Source of the DNA: UBA5004 sp964342515
GTDB taxonomy: Bacteria; Patescibacteriota; Minisyncoccia; Phycocordibacterales; Zambryskibacteraceae
Assembly: GCA_964342515.1 (NCBI GenBank)
Contig: CAYFFP010000002.1
Coordinates: forward strand, 1 to 64,000
DNA: 64,000 bases
Direction of reading: 5' to 3'
Shown here: positions 52,134 through 59,943 of the stretch, piece after piece
Numbering within the stretch: position 1 is the first letter of the stretch
How the letters are laid out: every line of letters begins with the position of its first letter
Position numbers and translations under genes: made by a program
The notes under the pieces: model-generated
The model's input: only the letters and a program-made list of their open reading frames with translations
Databases searched by the model: none
What the model was told of the DNA's origin: nothing

Positions 52134-52325
52134 ATGACTACAGCACTAAAGAATGAAATAAAGAAAATTGCCCGGCAAAGCGTGCGAGAAGCTCTTACGG
52201 AAGAGTTTGCAAGGGCGCGCGCCCTCGCTTTGCCCATTATTTCTCCAAAAGAACAAAAGGGGATAGAAAGATTGTATGGTAAGCCATCGCGCCGAGCTGT
52301 TCGAACTATAAAAGCTAGCATATAA
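52134..52325 (+). CDS. Putative antitoxin of a RelE-type pair
   Basis: 63 aa, basic and helical, with IARQSVREALTEEFARARALALPIISPKEQ. No clear DNA-binding fold; the helix and short length are typical of antitoxins that pair with RelE-like toxins. Called an antitoxin because the next gene (4 nt away) is RelE-like. Confidence 0.55.
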   Translation: MTTALKNEIKKIARQSVREALTEEFARARALALPIISPKEQKGIERLYGKPSRRAVRTIKASI

Positions 52326-52329
52326 GAGA

Positions 52330-52602
52330 GTGATAACTTGGGAAATCGGAATTTCCAGGCAGGCAGAAAAGTTTCTAAGGCGACATCGCCTTTCCGATAG
52401 TTTTGTGACTGAACCGGTAAGAAGAGCTATTCGAAGACTGCAAGGGGAGGCGATGGCTGTGAACATCAAGCGCCTTTCGGGGAAATGGAAGGGCTACTTC
52501 CGCATTCGTGTCGGAAAGAGCCGAATTATATTTTCTATAGATTTTGAAAGACAAAAAGTTCTAGTTGAAGTCATTGATAATCGCGGCCAAGCATATAAAT
52601 AA
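52330..52602 (+). CDS. RelE-like toxin
   Basis: 90 aa from GTG 52330. RQAEKFLRRHRLSDSFVTEPVRRAIRRLQGEAMAVNIKRLSGKWKGYFRIRVGKSRIIFSI is the RelE/ParE pattern (conserved Lys/Arg and the RIRVGxxRIIF strand). It likely cleaves mRNA on the ribosome. A second copy of this type of module is at 4121-4607. Confidence 0.8.
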   Translation: MITWEIGISRQAEKFLRRHRLSDSFVTEPVRRAIRRLQGEAMAVNIKRLSGKWKGYFRIRVGKSRIIFSIDFERQKVLVEVIDNRGQAYK

Positions 52603-52656
52603 CTAAATTTCCAAAAAGCGTTGAAAACACTAGATTTATAGGCACATTTTAAGTTA

Positions 52657-52702
52657 TTGACATAAAACTTATTTGGGTGTATAATTAAAAAAGAGGGGGT
52701 AG
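52657..52702 (+). promoter_or_regulatory. Classical promoter and strong SD of the 52703 gene
   Basis: Perfect TTGACA (52657-52662), 17-bp spacer, perfect TATAAT (52680-52685), then an AGAGGGGGT Shine-Dalgarno sequence just before the ATG. This is the strongest promoter seen in the window. Confidence 0.8.
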
Positions 52703-53191
52703 ATGATGAAGAAACTTATTGTGGCGCTCACAATTGTTGTCGTCGGCTTGAGCGGCCTGATTGGTCTGAATTTGGTCCCGCGTCTCGCGAGGGCTGAAAA
52801 GAAGATCGTTGAGTTCAACGAAATACTTGATGGCGTCGAAACGAGGGCGGAGGCCACCAGCAAGGAGTTCTTCGTTTTGCGCAACTCATTCGACGAGCTT
52901 GTCATGAAGAATCCAAAGCTCGCACTCGATCTTCTTGATGTCGACATCCAGAAGGTTGAGCAGGGGCGTGAGCCACGTGGATCCTTCACCGACTATGTTG
53001 AACCGATGTTGCGGGAAGTTCTGCAGAATGGAGCAACGTCGACTGAAGTGAATCAGCGTCTCGATAAGATCTTGGCGCTGGCGAAGGACGGGAAGTTTTA
53101 CAGTAGCTTCCTGTACCAAGTCAACGCCGGTGGACCAAGCGAGCTCGAACATTACTTTTCGGAACTCAAGGCTGAGTTCGCGGCCCGCTGA
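52703..53191 (+). CDS. Orphan single-pass membrane/exported protein, unknown function
   Basis: 162 aa: signal or anchor helix (about 4-25), then a helical domain of about 130 residues (PRLARAEKKIVEFNEILDGVETRAEAT..), no cysteine. No family recognised. It has a perfect classical promoter, a strong SD and its own terminator, so it is expressed alone and probably highly. Confidence 0.6.
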   Translation: MMKKLIVALTIVVVGLSGLIGLNLVPRLARAEKKIVEFNEILDGVETRAEATSKEFFVLRNSFDELVMKNPKLALDLLDVDIQKVEQGREPRGSFTDYVEPMLREVLQNGATSTEVNQRLDKILALAKDGKFYSSFLYQVNAGGPSELEHYFSELKAEFAAR

Positions 53192-53218
53192 AACTGTTGG
53201 CGCAAAAGAGAGTTCGTT

Positions 53219-53245
53219 GGGCGCTCTCACAAGGAGCGCCCTTTT
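53219..53245 (+). terminator. Intrinsic terminator of the 52703 gene
   Basis: GGGCGCTC, 7-nt loop, GAGCGCCC, TTTT (53219-53245). Confidence 0.88.
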
Positions 53246-53349
53246 CTATTTCTAATCTTCGTGTTAGATTACACTCTTAATGATGAATGGGGTAATCAGT
53301 CCGGCCTGCCCCGTGAGAAATTCAGCGAGGGCTGTATAATAGCAAAGTT

Positions 53350-53736
53350 ATGGATAAAATAATTTCTCATGGGGTAAATATCGAGGAGAGACAGAAGCTG
53401 GATTTCCGAGCAGGGGATACCGTCAAGGTGTGGCAGAAGATTCAAGAAAAAGGAAAGACTCGTCTGCAGGCCTTCGAGGGTTTTGTCTTGGCTCGCAAGC
53501 ACGGTAGGGAAGCCGGGGCGACTTTCACTGTCCGCAGAGTGGCTTCAGGCGTTGGCGTTGAGAAAATCTTCCCGCTCTACTCTCCTACGATAGATAAGAT
53601 AGAAGTACTCAAGCGTTCTAAGGTTCGTCGAGCCAAGCTCTACCACATTCGCGAGAAGGCCGCTAAAGAAATCAGTCGCCAGATGAGGAATCTCCGCCTA
53701 GAGAAAAAGGTTGAAGAAACAGTTGAGGCAAAGTAA
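53350..53736 (+). CDS. rplS: 50S ribosomal protein L19
   Basis: 128 aa. FRAGDTVKVWQKIQEKGKTRLQAFEGFVLARKHG, FTVRRVASGVGVEKIFPLYSPTIDKIEVL and KVRRAKLYHIR match L19 across its length; the C-terminal tail is Lys/Glu-rich. It sits at the 30S-50S interface. TATAAT is 9 nt before the ATG. Confidence 0.96.
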   Translation: MDKIISHGVNIEERQKLDFRAGDTVKVWQKIQEKGKTRLQAFEGFVLARKHGREAGATFTVRRVASGVGVEKIFPLYSPTIDKIEVLKRSKVRRAKLYHIREKAAKEISRQMRNLRLEKKVEETVEAK

Positions 53737-53748
53737 TATAGGCCCATT

Positions 53749-53832
53749 GCGCGGGTGGCGAAATTAGCAGACGCAATACCTTGAGGTGGTATCGCCCGTA
53801 AGGGTGTGCAGGTGCAAGTCCTGTCCCGCGCA
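53749..53832 (+). tRNA. tRNA-Leu(GAG)
   Basis: Acceptor GCGCGGG/CCCGCGC, long variable arm CGCCCGTAAGGGTGT, anticodon stem ATACC/GGTAT with loop TTGAGGT, T arm CAGG-TGCAAGT-CCTG, discriminator A. Confidence 0.9.
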
Positions 53833-53853
53833 CTCGCGTTATAATCAATTAAT

Positions 53854-53928
53854 GGTGCCTATAGTGTAGCGGCTTCTGCACGGAAGTTTGTGGAACTTCA
53901 GGTTCCGGATCGACACCGGATAGGCACC
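53854..53928 (+). tRNA. tRNA-His(GUG) with encoded G-1
   Basis: Extra G at position -1 (53854) pairs with C73, then acceptor GTGCCTA/TAGGCAC, anticodon stem GAAGT/ACTTC with loop TTGTGGA. D arm GTGTAGCGGCTTCTGCAC. The next gene starts 2 nt after. Confidence 0.9.
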
Positions 53929-53929
53929 C

Positions 53930-54376
53930 ATGAAAAAGATAATAATTACAATTATAGCTTTAGCAGTTTTAGGTTTTGGTTGGTGGACCATCTCTCCCTT
54001 TTTTATCGATAAAAAAGTTTCGGAAGAATTTCCAGTTCAGGAAAATTTCGAAATACAAGAAGTTCTCGCGGGTTCATTTGAAGGTTTCGACAGAATTCAT
54101 TATGGTTCGGGAAACGTAAAAGTTTTCAAAACTCCCGAAGGATATGTCATTCGTTTCGATGAGAACTTCAACGTGGCAAACGGGCCTGATCTTTTTGTCG
54201 GATTGGGGAAGGACGGGGAATATAAGACGGCCGTAGCCAAGCTCAAAGGCAATATCGGTTCGCAGAATTACGAAGTGCCGGAGAATATCAATCTCGATGA
54301 CTACAATGAGATTTGGGTGTGGTGCCGCGCCTTCTCTGTCGGCTTCGCCAAAGCAGTCCTTACTCCTTCAATATAA
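53930..54376 (+). CDS. Membrane-anchored DM13-domain protein
   Basis: 148 aa: N-terminal transmembrane anchor (about 4-22), then the DM13 fold: GSFEGFDRIHYGSGNVKVFKT, RFDENFNVANGPDLFVGL, LKGNIGSQNYEVP and IWVWCRAFSVGFAKAVL. The conserved Cys in VWCRAF is the proposed redox centre. Predicted to act in extracytoplasmic electron transfer; partners are unknown. Overlaps mpg convergently. Confidence 0.85.
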   Translation: MKKIIITIIALAVLGFGWWTISPFFIDKKVSEEFPVQENFEIQEVLAGSFEGFDRIHYGSGNVKVFKTPEGYVIRFDENFNVANGPDLFVGLGKDGEYKTAVAKLKGNIGSQNYEVPENINLDDYNEIWVWCRAFSVGFAKAVLTPSI

Positions 54377-54860
54377 ATCTGTAAGGTTTCTTTGCCCACT
54401 CTCCGGCATAGGTGACACCTATTCTAGGTGTTCTCAAAATTTTTAATTTAGTCTTCCCGCCTTCGCGCAAGGCTTCGGCGGGCGCAGCAATCCAGAGCCC
54501 GGATTTCTTTCCTAATTTTCTGCTATTTAAACTCTTGTCAATTTTCAAAGCTTTGGTCAATCGCGCGGGGCCTTTAAAATTTTCTGTACCGCGGATGAGC
54601 ACTGCGGCTGGGAAATCTTTTTCTTCCGTCACGATATTCAACATCCAATGCATGCCGTAGGTGAAGTAGACATAAATAGTTCCCGCTTCTCCATACATCG
54701 CCTCGTTTCTTTTCGTTCTGCCTTTTGATGAATGACAGGCAAGATCGTGAGGACCGACATAGGCCTCGGTCTCCGTAATCATTTCCTTTATTATCTTGTT
54801 GCCGATGCGTCTTACTAAAATCTTGCCAATCAAATATCGGGCGTAAGCCAAAGTCTTCAT
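54360..54860 (-). CDS. 3-methyladenine DNA glycosylase (MPG/AAG family)
   Basis: 166 aa. ITETEAYVGPHDLACHSSKGRTKRNEAMYGEAGTIYVYFTYGMHWMLNIVTE is the AAG signature, including the catalytic Glu and the intercalating Tyr/His residues; VLIRGTEN and GPARLTKAL follow. Removes alkylated purines. Starts 16 nt away from the divergent PAP2 gene, with a symmetric promoter between. Confidence 0.92.
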   Translation of the reverse strand: MKTLAYARYLIGKILVRRIGNKIIKEMITETEAYVGPHDLACHSSKGRTKRNEAMYGEAGTIYVYFTYGMHWMLNIVTEEKDFPAAVLIRGTENFKGPARLTKALKIDKSLNSRKLGKKSGLWIAAPAEALREGGKTKLKILRTPRIGVTYAGEWAKKPYRFILKE

Positions 54861-54879
54861 GGTATACTTTTATACCATG
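54858..54879. promoter_or_regulatory. Second symmetric divergent promoter
   Basis: GGTATA-CTTT-TATACC (54861-54876) joins the two ATGs. It offers TATACT on plus and TATAAA on minus, each 8 nt from its start codon. The arrangement mirrors that at 21464-21489. Confidence 0.55.
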
Positions 54880-55542
54880 GTTCCGAACTGGGCCAAAAAT
54901 ATTTTATTCCTTCTGGTTTATATGATTTCGGGCTTGGTGCTCGTCATCATCATCGAGGGTTTGCTCTCCGGTACAGACCTCATTCCGTTAAATACCGCGA
55001 TAGAAAATGTGGTGGTAGAAATGCGCTCGCCATATCTCACCACCTTTCTCGTTCGGGTGACGCAAATCGGCAACCCCTTCCTGCTTTCCTCGGTGGCGGT
55101 CTTTCTGGCTATCCTTCTTATTTCGAAGGGTCATCGTTATGATGCGGCGCTCTTCCTCTCCGCTTTAATCGTCGCGGCAATCTCTTTGACGGCGCTTAAA
55201 AATATTTTCCAGATTACCCGTCCGGTCTCGGATGTCGTAAGCGCAGCCGGCTGGAGCTTCCCCTCCGGGCACGCCACCATGGCTACTACTTTCTTCTTCC
55301 TCACCTCATATATCTTCTTCGGTAAGATACGGACGGCCAAGAACAAGACTCTGCTCCTTCTCGGCTCAATACTGGGGGCACTGCTCATCTGCTTCTCGCG
55401 GCTCTATCTCGGCGCTCACTGGACGCTTGATATCTTGGCGGGTATCGCTCTGGGCCTGCTTTCCGTAAGCTTTACGGTTCTTATCTTTAACCTCGTTTTT
55501 GGCGAGCATCGCTCAGTAAGAAAGAGAATCAATTTGTGGTAA
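54877..55542 (+). CDS. PAP2-family membrane phosphatase
   Basis: 221 aa from ATG 54877. Five to six membrane helices. The active-site motifs are KNIFQITRP (motif 1, Lys and Arg), SFPSGHATM (motif 2, His) and SRLYLGAHWTLDILAG (motif 3, Arg and His). It dephosphorylates lipid phosphates such as undecaprenyl diphosphate or phosphatidate. Confidence 0.9.
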   Translation: MVPNWAKNILFLLVYMISGLVLVIIIEGLLSGTDLIPLNTAIENVVVEMRSPYLTTFLVRVTQIGNPFLLSSVAVFLAILLISKGHRYDAALFLSALIVAAISLTALKNIFQITRPVSDVVSAAGWSFPSGHATMATTFFFLTSYIFFGKIRTAKNKTLLLLGSILGALLICFSRLYLGAHWTLDILAGIALGLLSVSFTVLIFNLVFGEHRSVRKRINLW

Positions 55543-55551
55543 AATCGGGTC

Positions 55552-56349
55552 ATGCAAACGGAAAAACTTGACGCCATTTACAAGTGGCTCTGGATCGTCC
55601 TAGTTATTTTAGCGGTCTTTCTCTCGGTAAAAACTCTCGGGGGCTTAATGGACCTGGGCAATATCGACCCTGCCTATAATTCCATCACTGTTTCAGGTGT
55701 CGGCGAGGTAATAGCGATACCGGACTTGGCCGCCTTCTCCTTCTCGGTCAGCGCGGACGCGGATACCGTGGCGGCGGCTCAAAACCAAGTGACAGAAAAG
55801 ATGGATGCCATACTTAAGGCGTTTAAAGATTTTGGTATTGAAGAAAAAGACATCAAGACTACCGACTATTCCGTCTGGCCGAAATATCGCTACCTGCCTG
55901 CCGGCGAGGCAGGTGAAGTTTTCCCCGCCATATATCTTCCAATTCCCGGCAGACAAGTAGCAGATGGCTATACCGTGAGCCACTCCGTCTCGATAAAAGT
56001 GCGCGACACGTCTAAAGCGGGGCAAGTGCTAGCCATTGCGGGAGAGAACGGGGCAACCAACCTTTCGGGAGTGTCTTTTACCGTCGATGACCCGGAAGAA
56101 ATAACTGACGAGGCCCGCGCACTGGCCATAAAGGATGCCAGAGAGAAAGCCAAAACTCTTTCCAAAGAACTTGGTGTAAGGTTGGTAAGAGTGGTGAGCT
56201 TCTATGACGGGAGCGATGGCGGGGTAGTCCCGCTTTACCGCGAAGGAATGGGCGGCGATGTCTCGGTCTCCCAAGCCAAAGCCCCAACCTTGCCAACAGG
56301 GGAAAATAAGGTTAAGGTAGTCGTCAATGTTACTTACGAGATTCGTTAA
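55552..56349 (+). CDS. SIMPL/DUF541 domain exported protein with repeat insertion
   Basis: 265 aa. Transmembrane anchor (about 10-30), then the SIMPL fold: SITVSGVGEVIAIPDLAAFSFSVSADA, VTEKMDAILKAFKDFGIEEKDIKTTDYSV, VSHSVSIKVRDTSKAGQVL and LAIKDAREKAKTL. LPAGEAG in a loop (residues about 114-121) comes from the CCTGCC/GGCAGG repeat. Function is unknown; some members act in envelope homeostasis. TGGTAAAAT ends 6 nt before the ATG. Confidence 0.85.
   Translation: MQTEKLDAIYKWLWIVLVILAVFLSVKTLGGLMDLGNIDPAYNSITVSGVGEVIAIPDLAAFSFSVSADADTVAAAQNQVTEKMDAILKAFKDFGIEEKDIKTTDYSVWPKYRYLPAGEAGEVFPAIYLPIPGRQVADGYTVSHSVSIKVRDTSKAGQVLAIAGENGATNLSGVSFTVDDPEEITDEARALAIKDAREKAKTLSKELGVRLVRVVSFYDGSDGGVVPLYREGMGGDVSVSQAKAPTLPTGENKVKVVVNVTYEIR
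55893..55913. repeat. CCTGCC/GGCAGG repeat inside the SIMPL gene
   Basis: Same as 41186-41206 except one base (G for A) and also in frame, here LPAGEAG. Confidence 0.75.
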
Positions 56350-56515
56350 TTACATCAAGGACACCCGGGCCGAGCTCGTTCACGTATCTTGGCCTACCAG
56401 AAGGCAAGCTATCGTCTTTACGGTGGTGGTAATCGTGATTTCAATTATCACCGCCGTATTCTTAGGATTCTTTGATTATATTTTCTCCCTCATTCTCCAG
56501 AAGTTCGTTCTATAA
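56327..56515 (+). CDS. secE: Preprotein translocase subunit SecE
   Basis: 62 aa. FVNYIKDTRAELVHVSWPTRRQAIVFTVVVIVISI gives the amphipathic helix with the W-P-x-R motif and the single membrane helix. Essential clamp of SecYEG. It begins inside the SIMPL gene by 23 nt, and nusG follows at 4 nt. Confidence 0.93.
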   Translation: MLLTRFVNYIKDTRAELVHVSWPTRRQAIVFTVVVIVISIITAVFLGFFDYIFSLILQKFVL

Positions 56516-56519
56516 AACT

Positions 56520-57065
56520 ATGGCCAAGCAACAGATTAGAGAAGGCAGGAATTGGTATGTCGTGCACACTTACGCTGGTTACGAAAACGCGGTAATGCGT
56601 AACTTAAAGCAGCGCATCGAGTCACTCGGCATGGAGGACAAAATCTTCAATGTCATTGTTCCAACCGAGAAGAAAATCAAAATTAAAGGCGGCAAACGCG
56701 TAGAGGAAGAGGAGAAAATTTATCCGGGCTATATCCTCGTCGACATGATTGTAACAGATGACTCTTGGTATGTGGTAAGAAATACTCCCCGCGTAACGGG
56801 CTTCGTCGGGTCCGGAGTTTACCCCGTGCCGATAGACAAGAAGGAGGTTGAGACGCTCTTCGCCAGAATGTCTGCTGACAAAGTGACCCACACTATCAAT
56901 CTTATAGAGAACGACGCGATACTTATCGTGGATGGGCCGTTCAAGGAACTGGAAGGTAAAGTTTCCGAAATAGATGAGGAGAGAGGGAAGGTCAAGGTGC
57001 TAGTGAATATGTTCGGCCGCGAGACCCCGGTCGAACTAGACTTTTTGCAGGTGAAGAAAGTATAA
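56520..57065 (+). CDS. nusG: Transcription antitermination factor NusG
   Basis: 181 aa from ATG 56520. NGN domain (about 10-115): NWYVVHTYAGYENAVMRNLKQRI and YPGYILVDMIVTDDSWYVVRNTP. KOW domain (about 130-181): FKELEGKVSEIDEERGKVKVLVNMFGRETPVELDFLQV. Binds RNA polymerase. Middle gene of the canonical secE-nusG-rplK operon. Confidence 0.96.
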   Translation: MAKQQIREGRNWYVVHTYAGYENAVMRNLKQRIESLGMEDKIFNVIVPTEKKIKIKGGKRVEEEEKIYPGYILVDMIVTDDSWYVVRNTPRVTGFVGSGVYPVPIDKKEVETLFARMSADKVTHTINLIENDAILIVDGPFKELEGKVSEIDEERGKVKVLVNMFGRETPVELDFLQVKKV

Positions 57066-57082
57066 GGTATTCTATAGTCCCT

Positions 57083-57505
57083 ATGGCGAAAAGGATTGTA
57101 AAGATATTAAAACTCCAAATTCCCGGCGGGGCGGCGGTACCCGGACAGCAACTCGGTCCGGTGCTTGGTTCTGCCGGTATCAATATCGGAGAATTCGTGA
57201 AGCGATTTAACGAAGAGACGAAGGATAGGAGAGGCGAGACCGTGCCTACTGTTGTCGAGATTTTTGAGGATAGATCTTATAAGCTCTCTTATAAGACCGA
57301 ACCGGCGGCCGCTTTAATTCTTAAAACCCTTGGTAAAGAAAAAGGTTCTGGCACTCCCAACACTTCCAAAATCGGCGCTCTTTCCAAGGCGCAAGTCAAA
57401 GAAATCGCCGAGAAAAAAATGTCCGACTTGAACACTTCTGACGTAGACGCCGCCTCCCGCATTATCGCCGGCACCGCTAGGAGCATGGGGGTTGAGGTAA
57501 AATAA
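57083..57505 (+). CDS. rplK: 50S ribosomal protein L11
   Basis: 140 aa. KLQIPGGAAVPGQQLGPVLGSAGINIGEFVKRFNEET, TEPAAALILKTLGKEKGSGTPN and the C-terminal DLNTSDVDAASRIIAGTARSMGVEV are the L11 signature. TATAGT lies 4 nt before its ATG. rplA does not follow; the next gene is a nucleotidyltransferase, so the usual order is broken here. Confidence 0.96.
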   Translation: MAKRIVKILKLQIPGGAAVPGQQLGPVLGSAGINIGEFVKRFNEETKDRRGETVPTVVEIFEDRSYKLSYKTEPAAALILKTLGKEKGSGTPNTSKIGALSKAQVKEIAEKKMSDLNTSDVDAASRIIAGTARSMGVEVK

Positions 57506-57509
57506 AATC

Positions 57510-58217
57510 ATGAAATCCGGAGGAAACTCACAGCTGGTCAAGAATATCTTGTCCGGCAGTCTGCAGTTTGAGGACCGATATATTCCTGATCGCAATGTTT
57601 TAGTTTCAGTAGTTAAAATCCTCAAGGATTCGGGATATCGCATTGTTCTTACGCAGGGAGTTTATGATCTTTTCCATGTCGGGCACAAAAGATATTTAGA
57701 GAACGCTAAAAGTTACGGAGATATTTTAGTCATCGGAGTTGATGACGATGATTTAACCAAAGTTATTAAAGGACCAAATCGTCCTTTTGATAAACTTGCC
57801 GACCGATTAGAAATCCTGACAAGTCTGCGAGTAGTAGATCTTGTGACAACGCGTGGTCTTGGTGAGCACGAGTATGATTTGATTAAGCTTTTAAGACCGG
57901 ATATCTTAGTGATGTCGCAAACCACCACTACTTTTACAGAAAAAGATAAGCGTAACCTGATAAAATACTGCGGTGAGATAAAGGTTCTCCCTCCACAGGC
58001 GTCTACCTCAACTACGGCCAAATTGAGGAAAATGATGGTTGGCGGCGCAGAACAGCTATCGGCTAAAATAACTGGTATTATCAATGAGTTTCTTATTAAT
58101 ATAAAAAATGAAAGCTCTAATAGGATACTTCCCGGTCATTCACGCAGGCCATCTGGAAGTTTGCAAAAGGCAAAAGCCAGACAAGCTCTACATTCTAGGA
58201 AGAAGCTTAATCGCTGA
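57510..58217 (+). CDS. Cytidylyltransferase-like nucleotidyltransferase
   Basis: 235 aa. VLTQGVYDLFHVGHKRYLENAKSYGD has the HxGH nucleotidyltransferase motif (HVGH); VIGVDDDDLTKVIKGPNRPF and the ISST-like region TTTTFTEKDK follow. It is like the RfaE/TagD/PCT group that makes CDP- or ADP-activated alcohols or sugars. The conserved part ends near residue 195; the last 37 residues overlap the next gene in another frame and look non-conserved, so a frameshift or fusion in the natural gene is possible. Confidence 0.7.
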   Translation: MKSGGNSQLVKNILSGSLQFEDRYIPDRNVLVSVVKILKDSGYRIVLTQGVYDLFHVGHKRYLENAKSYGDILVIGVDDDDLTKVIKGPNRPFDKLADRLEILTSLRVVDLVTTRGLGEHEYDLIKLLRPDILVMSQTTTTFTEKDKRNLIKYCGEIKVLPPQASTSTTAKLRKMMVGGAEQLSAKITGIINEFLINIKNESSNRILPGHSRRPSGSLQKAKARQALHSRKKLNR

Positions 58218-58938
58218 ATTCCCCAATCTCGAGCGAGATATCCGCGCTCTCTCTCCGGAATTAATAAAATTGGAAGTGAAATCTCTGAAGCTGGCTCCCG
58301 AAGTTTCTATTTTAGAAAAGGATAATTTAGATGAACTCTCTAGTTTTGCTAAAATCATTCTTCTCAATGAAGATATAGGCAGGGGATTAGCTGAGAAATA
58401 TATTAAAGGTAGAGAGATTATCTGGGACTCTACTTTTCTGCGATGGAACAAGATGAATGCCGTCACGCATAATCTAGTAAATTCTGAAAAAACTATTTCA
58501 AGCTCCGATTTCGATAAGAAAATGATTGATCTGGCTTTTAAGGAAGCAGAGAAAAGCTCAGATTGGTGGCGTCATGTTGGTTCTATCTTAGTCAAAGATG
58601 GTAAGGTTATTTCTGCAAGATACAATAAACATGCGATTACTGAAAACACCGCTTACATAGAAGGAGATCCACGCTCAAACTTCGATGCGGGAAAAGCTAT
58701 ATCAGATCTGGTAATTTTCGAACACGGGGAGGCATCTTTGATAGCCGAAGCGGCCAAAAATGGCATCCAAACTTTAGGGGCGGAGATGTACATAACTACC
58801 TTTCCCTGTCCGTCATGCGCCATGGCTATAGCAAACGCCGGAATTAAAAAAGTTTATTATAAAGAAGGTTATTCTCTTTTGGATGCGGAAAGGATACTTA
58901 AGAACGCGAACGTGGACTTGATTTGTGTCCAAGAGTGA
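58108..58938 (+). CDS. Nucleotidyltransferase-like domain fused to a dCMP/cytidine deaminase
   Basis: 276 aa. Residues 1-125 begin GYFPVIHAGHLEVCKR, an HxGH-like motif, and may be a degenerate nucleotidyltransferase. Residues about 130-276 are a zinc deaminase: HGEASLIAEAAKNG (His, Glu), then FPCPSCAMAIANAGIKKVYY (Cys-x2-Cys) and a dCMP-deaminase-like C-terminus. Likely dCMP to dUMP, the substrate of ThyA nearby. It overlaps the previous gene by 110 nt, and the convergent HIT gene by 41 nt. Confidence 0.72.
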   Translation: MKALIGYFPVIHAGHLEVCKRQKPDKLYILGRSLIAEFPNLERDIRALSPELIKLEVKSLKLAPEVSILEKDNLDELSSFAKIILLNEDIGRGLAEKYIKGREIIWDSTFLRWNKMNAVTHNLVNSEKTISSSDFDKKMIDLAFKEAEKSSDWWRHVGSILVKDGKVISARYNKHAITENTAYIEGDPRSNFDAGKAISDLVIFEHGEASLIAEAAKNGIQTLGAEMYITTFPCPSCAMAIANAGIKKVYYKEGYSLLDAERILKNANVDLICVQE

Positions 58939-59374
58939 CTAAGATATTATCCCTAAGTTTAGAGCCCCTCTTTTTTGGCGCGCCTGACAAAAAATGAAAA
59001 TGCAAATGATCCAGTGTCGCTCCGGTATAACTCATATCCCCACTTCTTACAAATATAGATTCACCGCGTGTTTTAAGTTTGTACTTAAGTTTATCTAAAA
59101 TCTTAAAGAGCTCCACCCATGCTTTAAGAGAGATTTTATTTATTTTTGTTACATGTCTATTGCTTACTATTAAATAATGATGGATACTGCCTTTGTAAGG
59201 ATAATCATTTTTCTTTATGTACCAATACTTATATTTTTTTATGGCAGGAGAAGCTCCGACTTTAAGATAATTTTCTTTGCAAAAGAAACAGCCAATACTT
59301 TTGGCCAATTGCTCCATTCGTTGCAACTGCTCTTTATCTCTCGCATTATCCTTGCGTAACCTTGCTTTAATCAT
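58898..59374 (-). CDS. HIT-family nucleotide-binding protein
   Basis: 158 aa. SIGCFFCKENY (Cys pair), YLIVSNRHVTKINK, and the motif DHLHFHFLSG (His-x-His-x-His-like) identify a HIT/AP4A-type hydrolase or transferase. It stands convergent to the deaminase in a nucleotide gene island. Its substrate is not known. Confidence 0.78.
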   Translation of the reverse strand: MIKARLRKDNARDKEQLQRMEQLAKSIGCFFCKENYLKVGASPAIKKYKYWYIKKNDYPYKGSIHHYLIVSNRHVTKINKISLKAWVELFKILDKLKYKLKTRGESIFVRSGDMSYTGATLDHLHFHFLSGAPKKRGSKLRDNILVTLGHKSSPRSRS

Positions 59375-59401
59375 TTAAGCTATTTTTATCAATTTTCATG
59401 T

Positions 59402-59433
59402 AAAAAACAAGCCGGCGTCATCGAGACGCCGGC
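59402..59433 (-). terminator. Intrinsic terminator of thyA-folA
   Basis: GCCGGCGTC, ATCGA loop, GACGCCGGC with an A-run on the plus side, which is a T-run on the minus strand. Follows the folA stop by about 13 bp. Confidence 0.88.
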
Positions 59434-59445
59434 CAACGTATGAAG

Positions 59446-59940
59446 CTATCTGCGCTTCCACATCTCCCAGGTGAAGCTGTACTCGTTCTTGTCGTCCACT
59501 GATCTCCGCTCCTGGCTTACAAGAGACCATTCACTGGAATCCCATGCTGGAAAGTAAACATCGCCAGGCACGATTGCCTGTACGCGCGTCAGGTGAATCT
59601 CCTGAGCGAATAGCAACGCCTGCCTATAAACTTCGGCGCCGCCTATTGCCCAGATATCTTCGGTTTTCGCGCGTTCGAGCACCTTGCCGAAGTCGGTTAC
59701 GACAGTTACTCTCTCGCCGCTAAGCTTCGAAGGATTGTGGGTGAGGACGATGTTTTCCCGATCCGGCAACGGTCTGAATTTTACCGGAAGAGAGAAATAA
59801 GTGGTACTCCCGCATACCACGGGGTGTCCCACAGTCTTCTCCTTGAAGCGCTTCATGTCGTCGGCCAGTTTGAACGGCAAGCCATTTTTCTGGCCGATGA
59901 CATTGTCCATAGTCGCCGCTACGATGATCTTGAGCGCCAT
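59446..59940 (-). CDS. folA: Dihydrofolate reductase
   Basis: 164 aa. AATMDNVIGQKNGLPFKLADDMKRFKE has the catalytic Asp region, though usually Trp follows Pro. CGSTTYFSLP replaces the common MGRxTWES, so Arg is missing there. WAIGGAEVYRQAL closes the site. It overlaps nothing but follows thyA by 3 nt, with an SD-like GGAG upstream. Together they regenerate tetrahydrofolate during dTMP synthesis. Confidence 0.88.
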   Translation of the reverse strand: MALKIIVAATMDNVIGQKNGLPFKLADDMKRFKEKTVGHPVVCGSTTYFSLPVKFRPLPDRENIVLTHNPSKLSGERVTVVTDFGKVLERAKTEDIWAIGGAEVYRQALLFAQEIHLTRVQAIVPGDVYFPAWDSSEWSLVSQERRSVDDKNEYSFTWEMWKRR

Positions 59941-59943
59941 CGG

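Noticed and set aside
54408..54422. ATAGGTG-A-CACCTAT palindrome inside the glycosylase gene
   Set aside because: Only one copy, no relation to the other families beyond ACACC, and it codes for normal residues.
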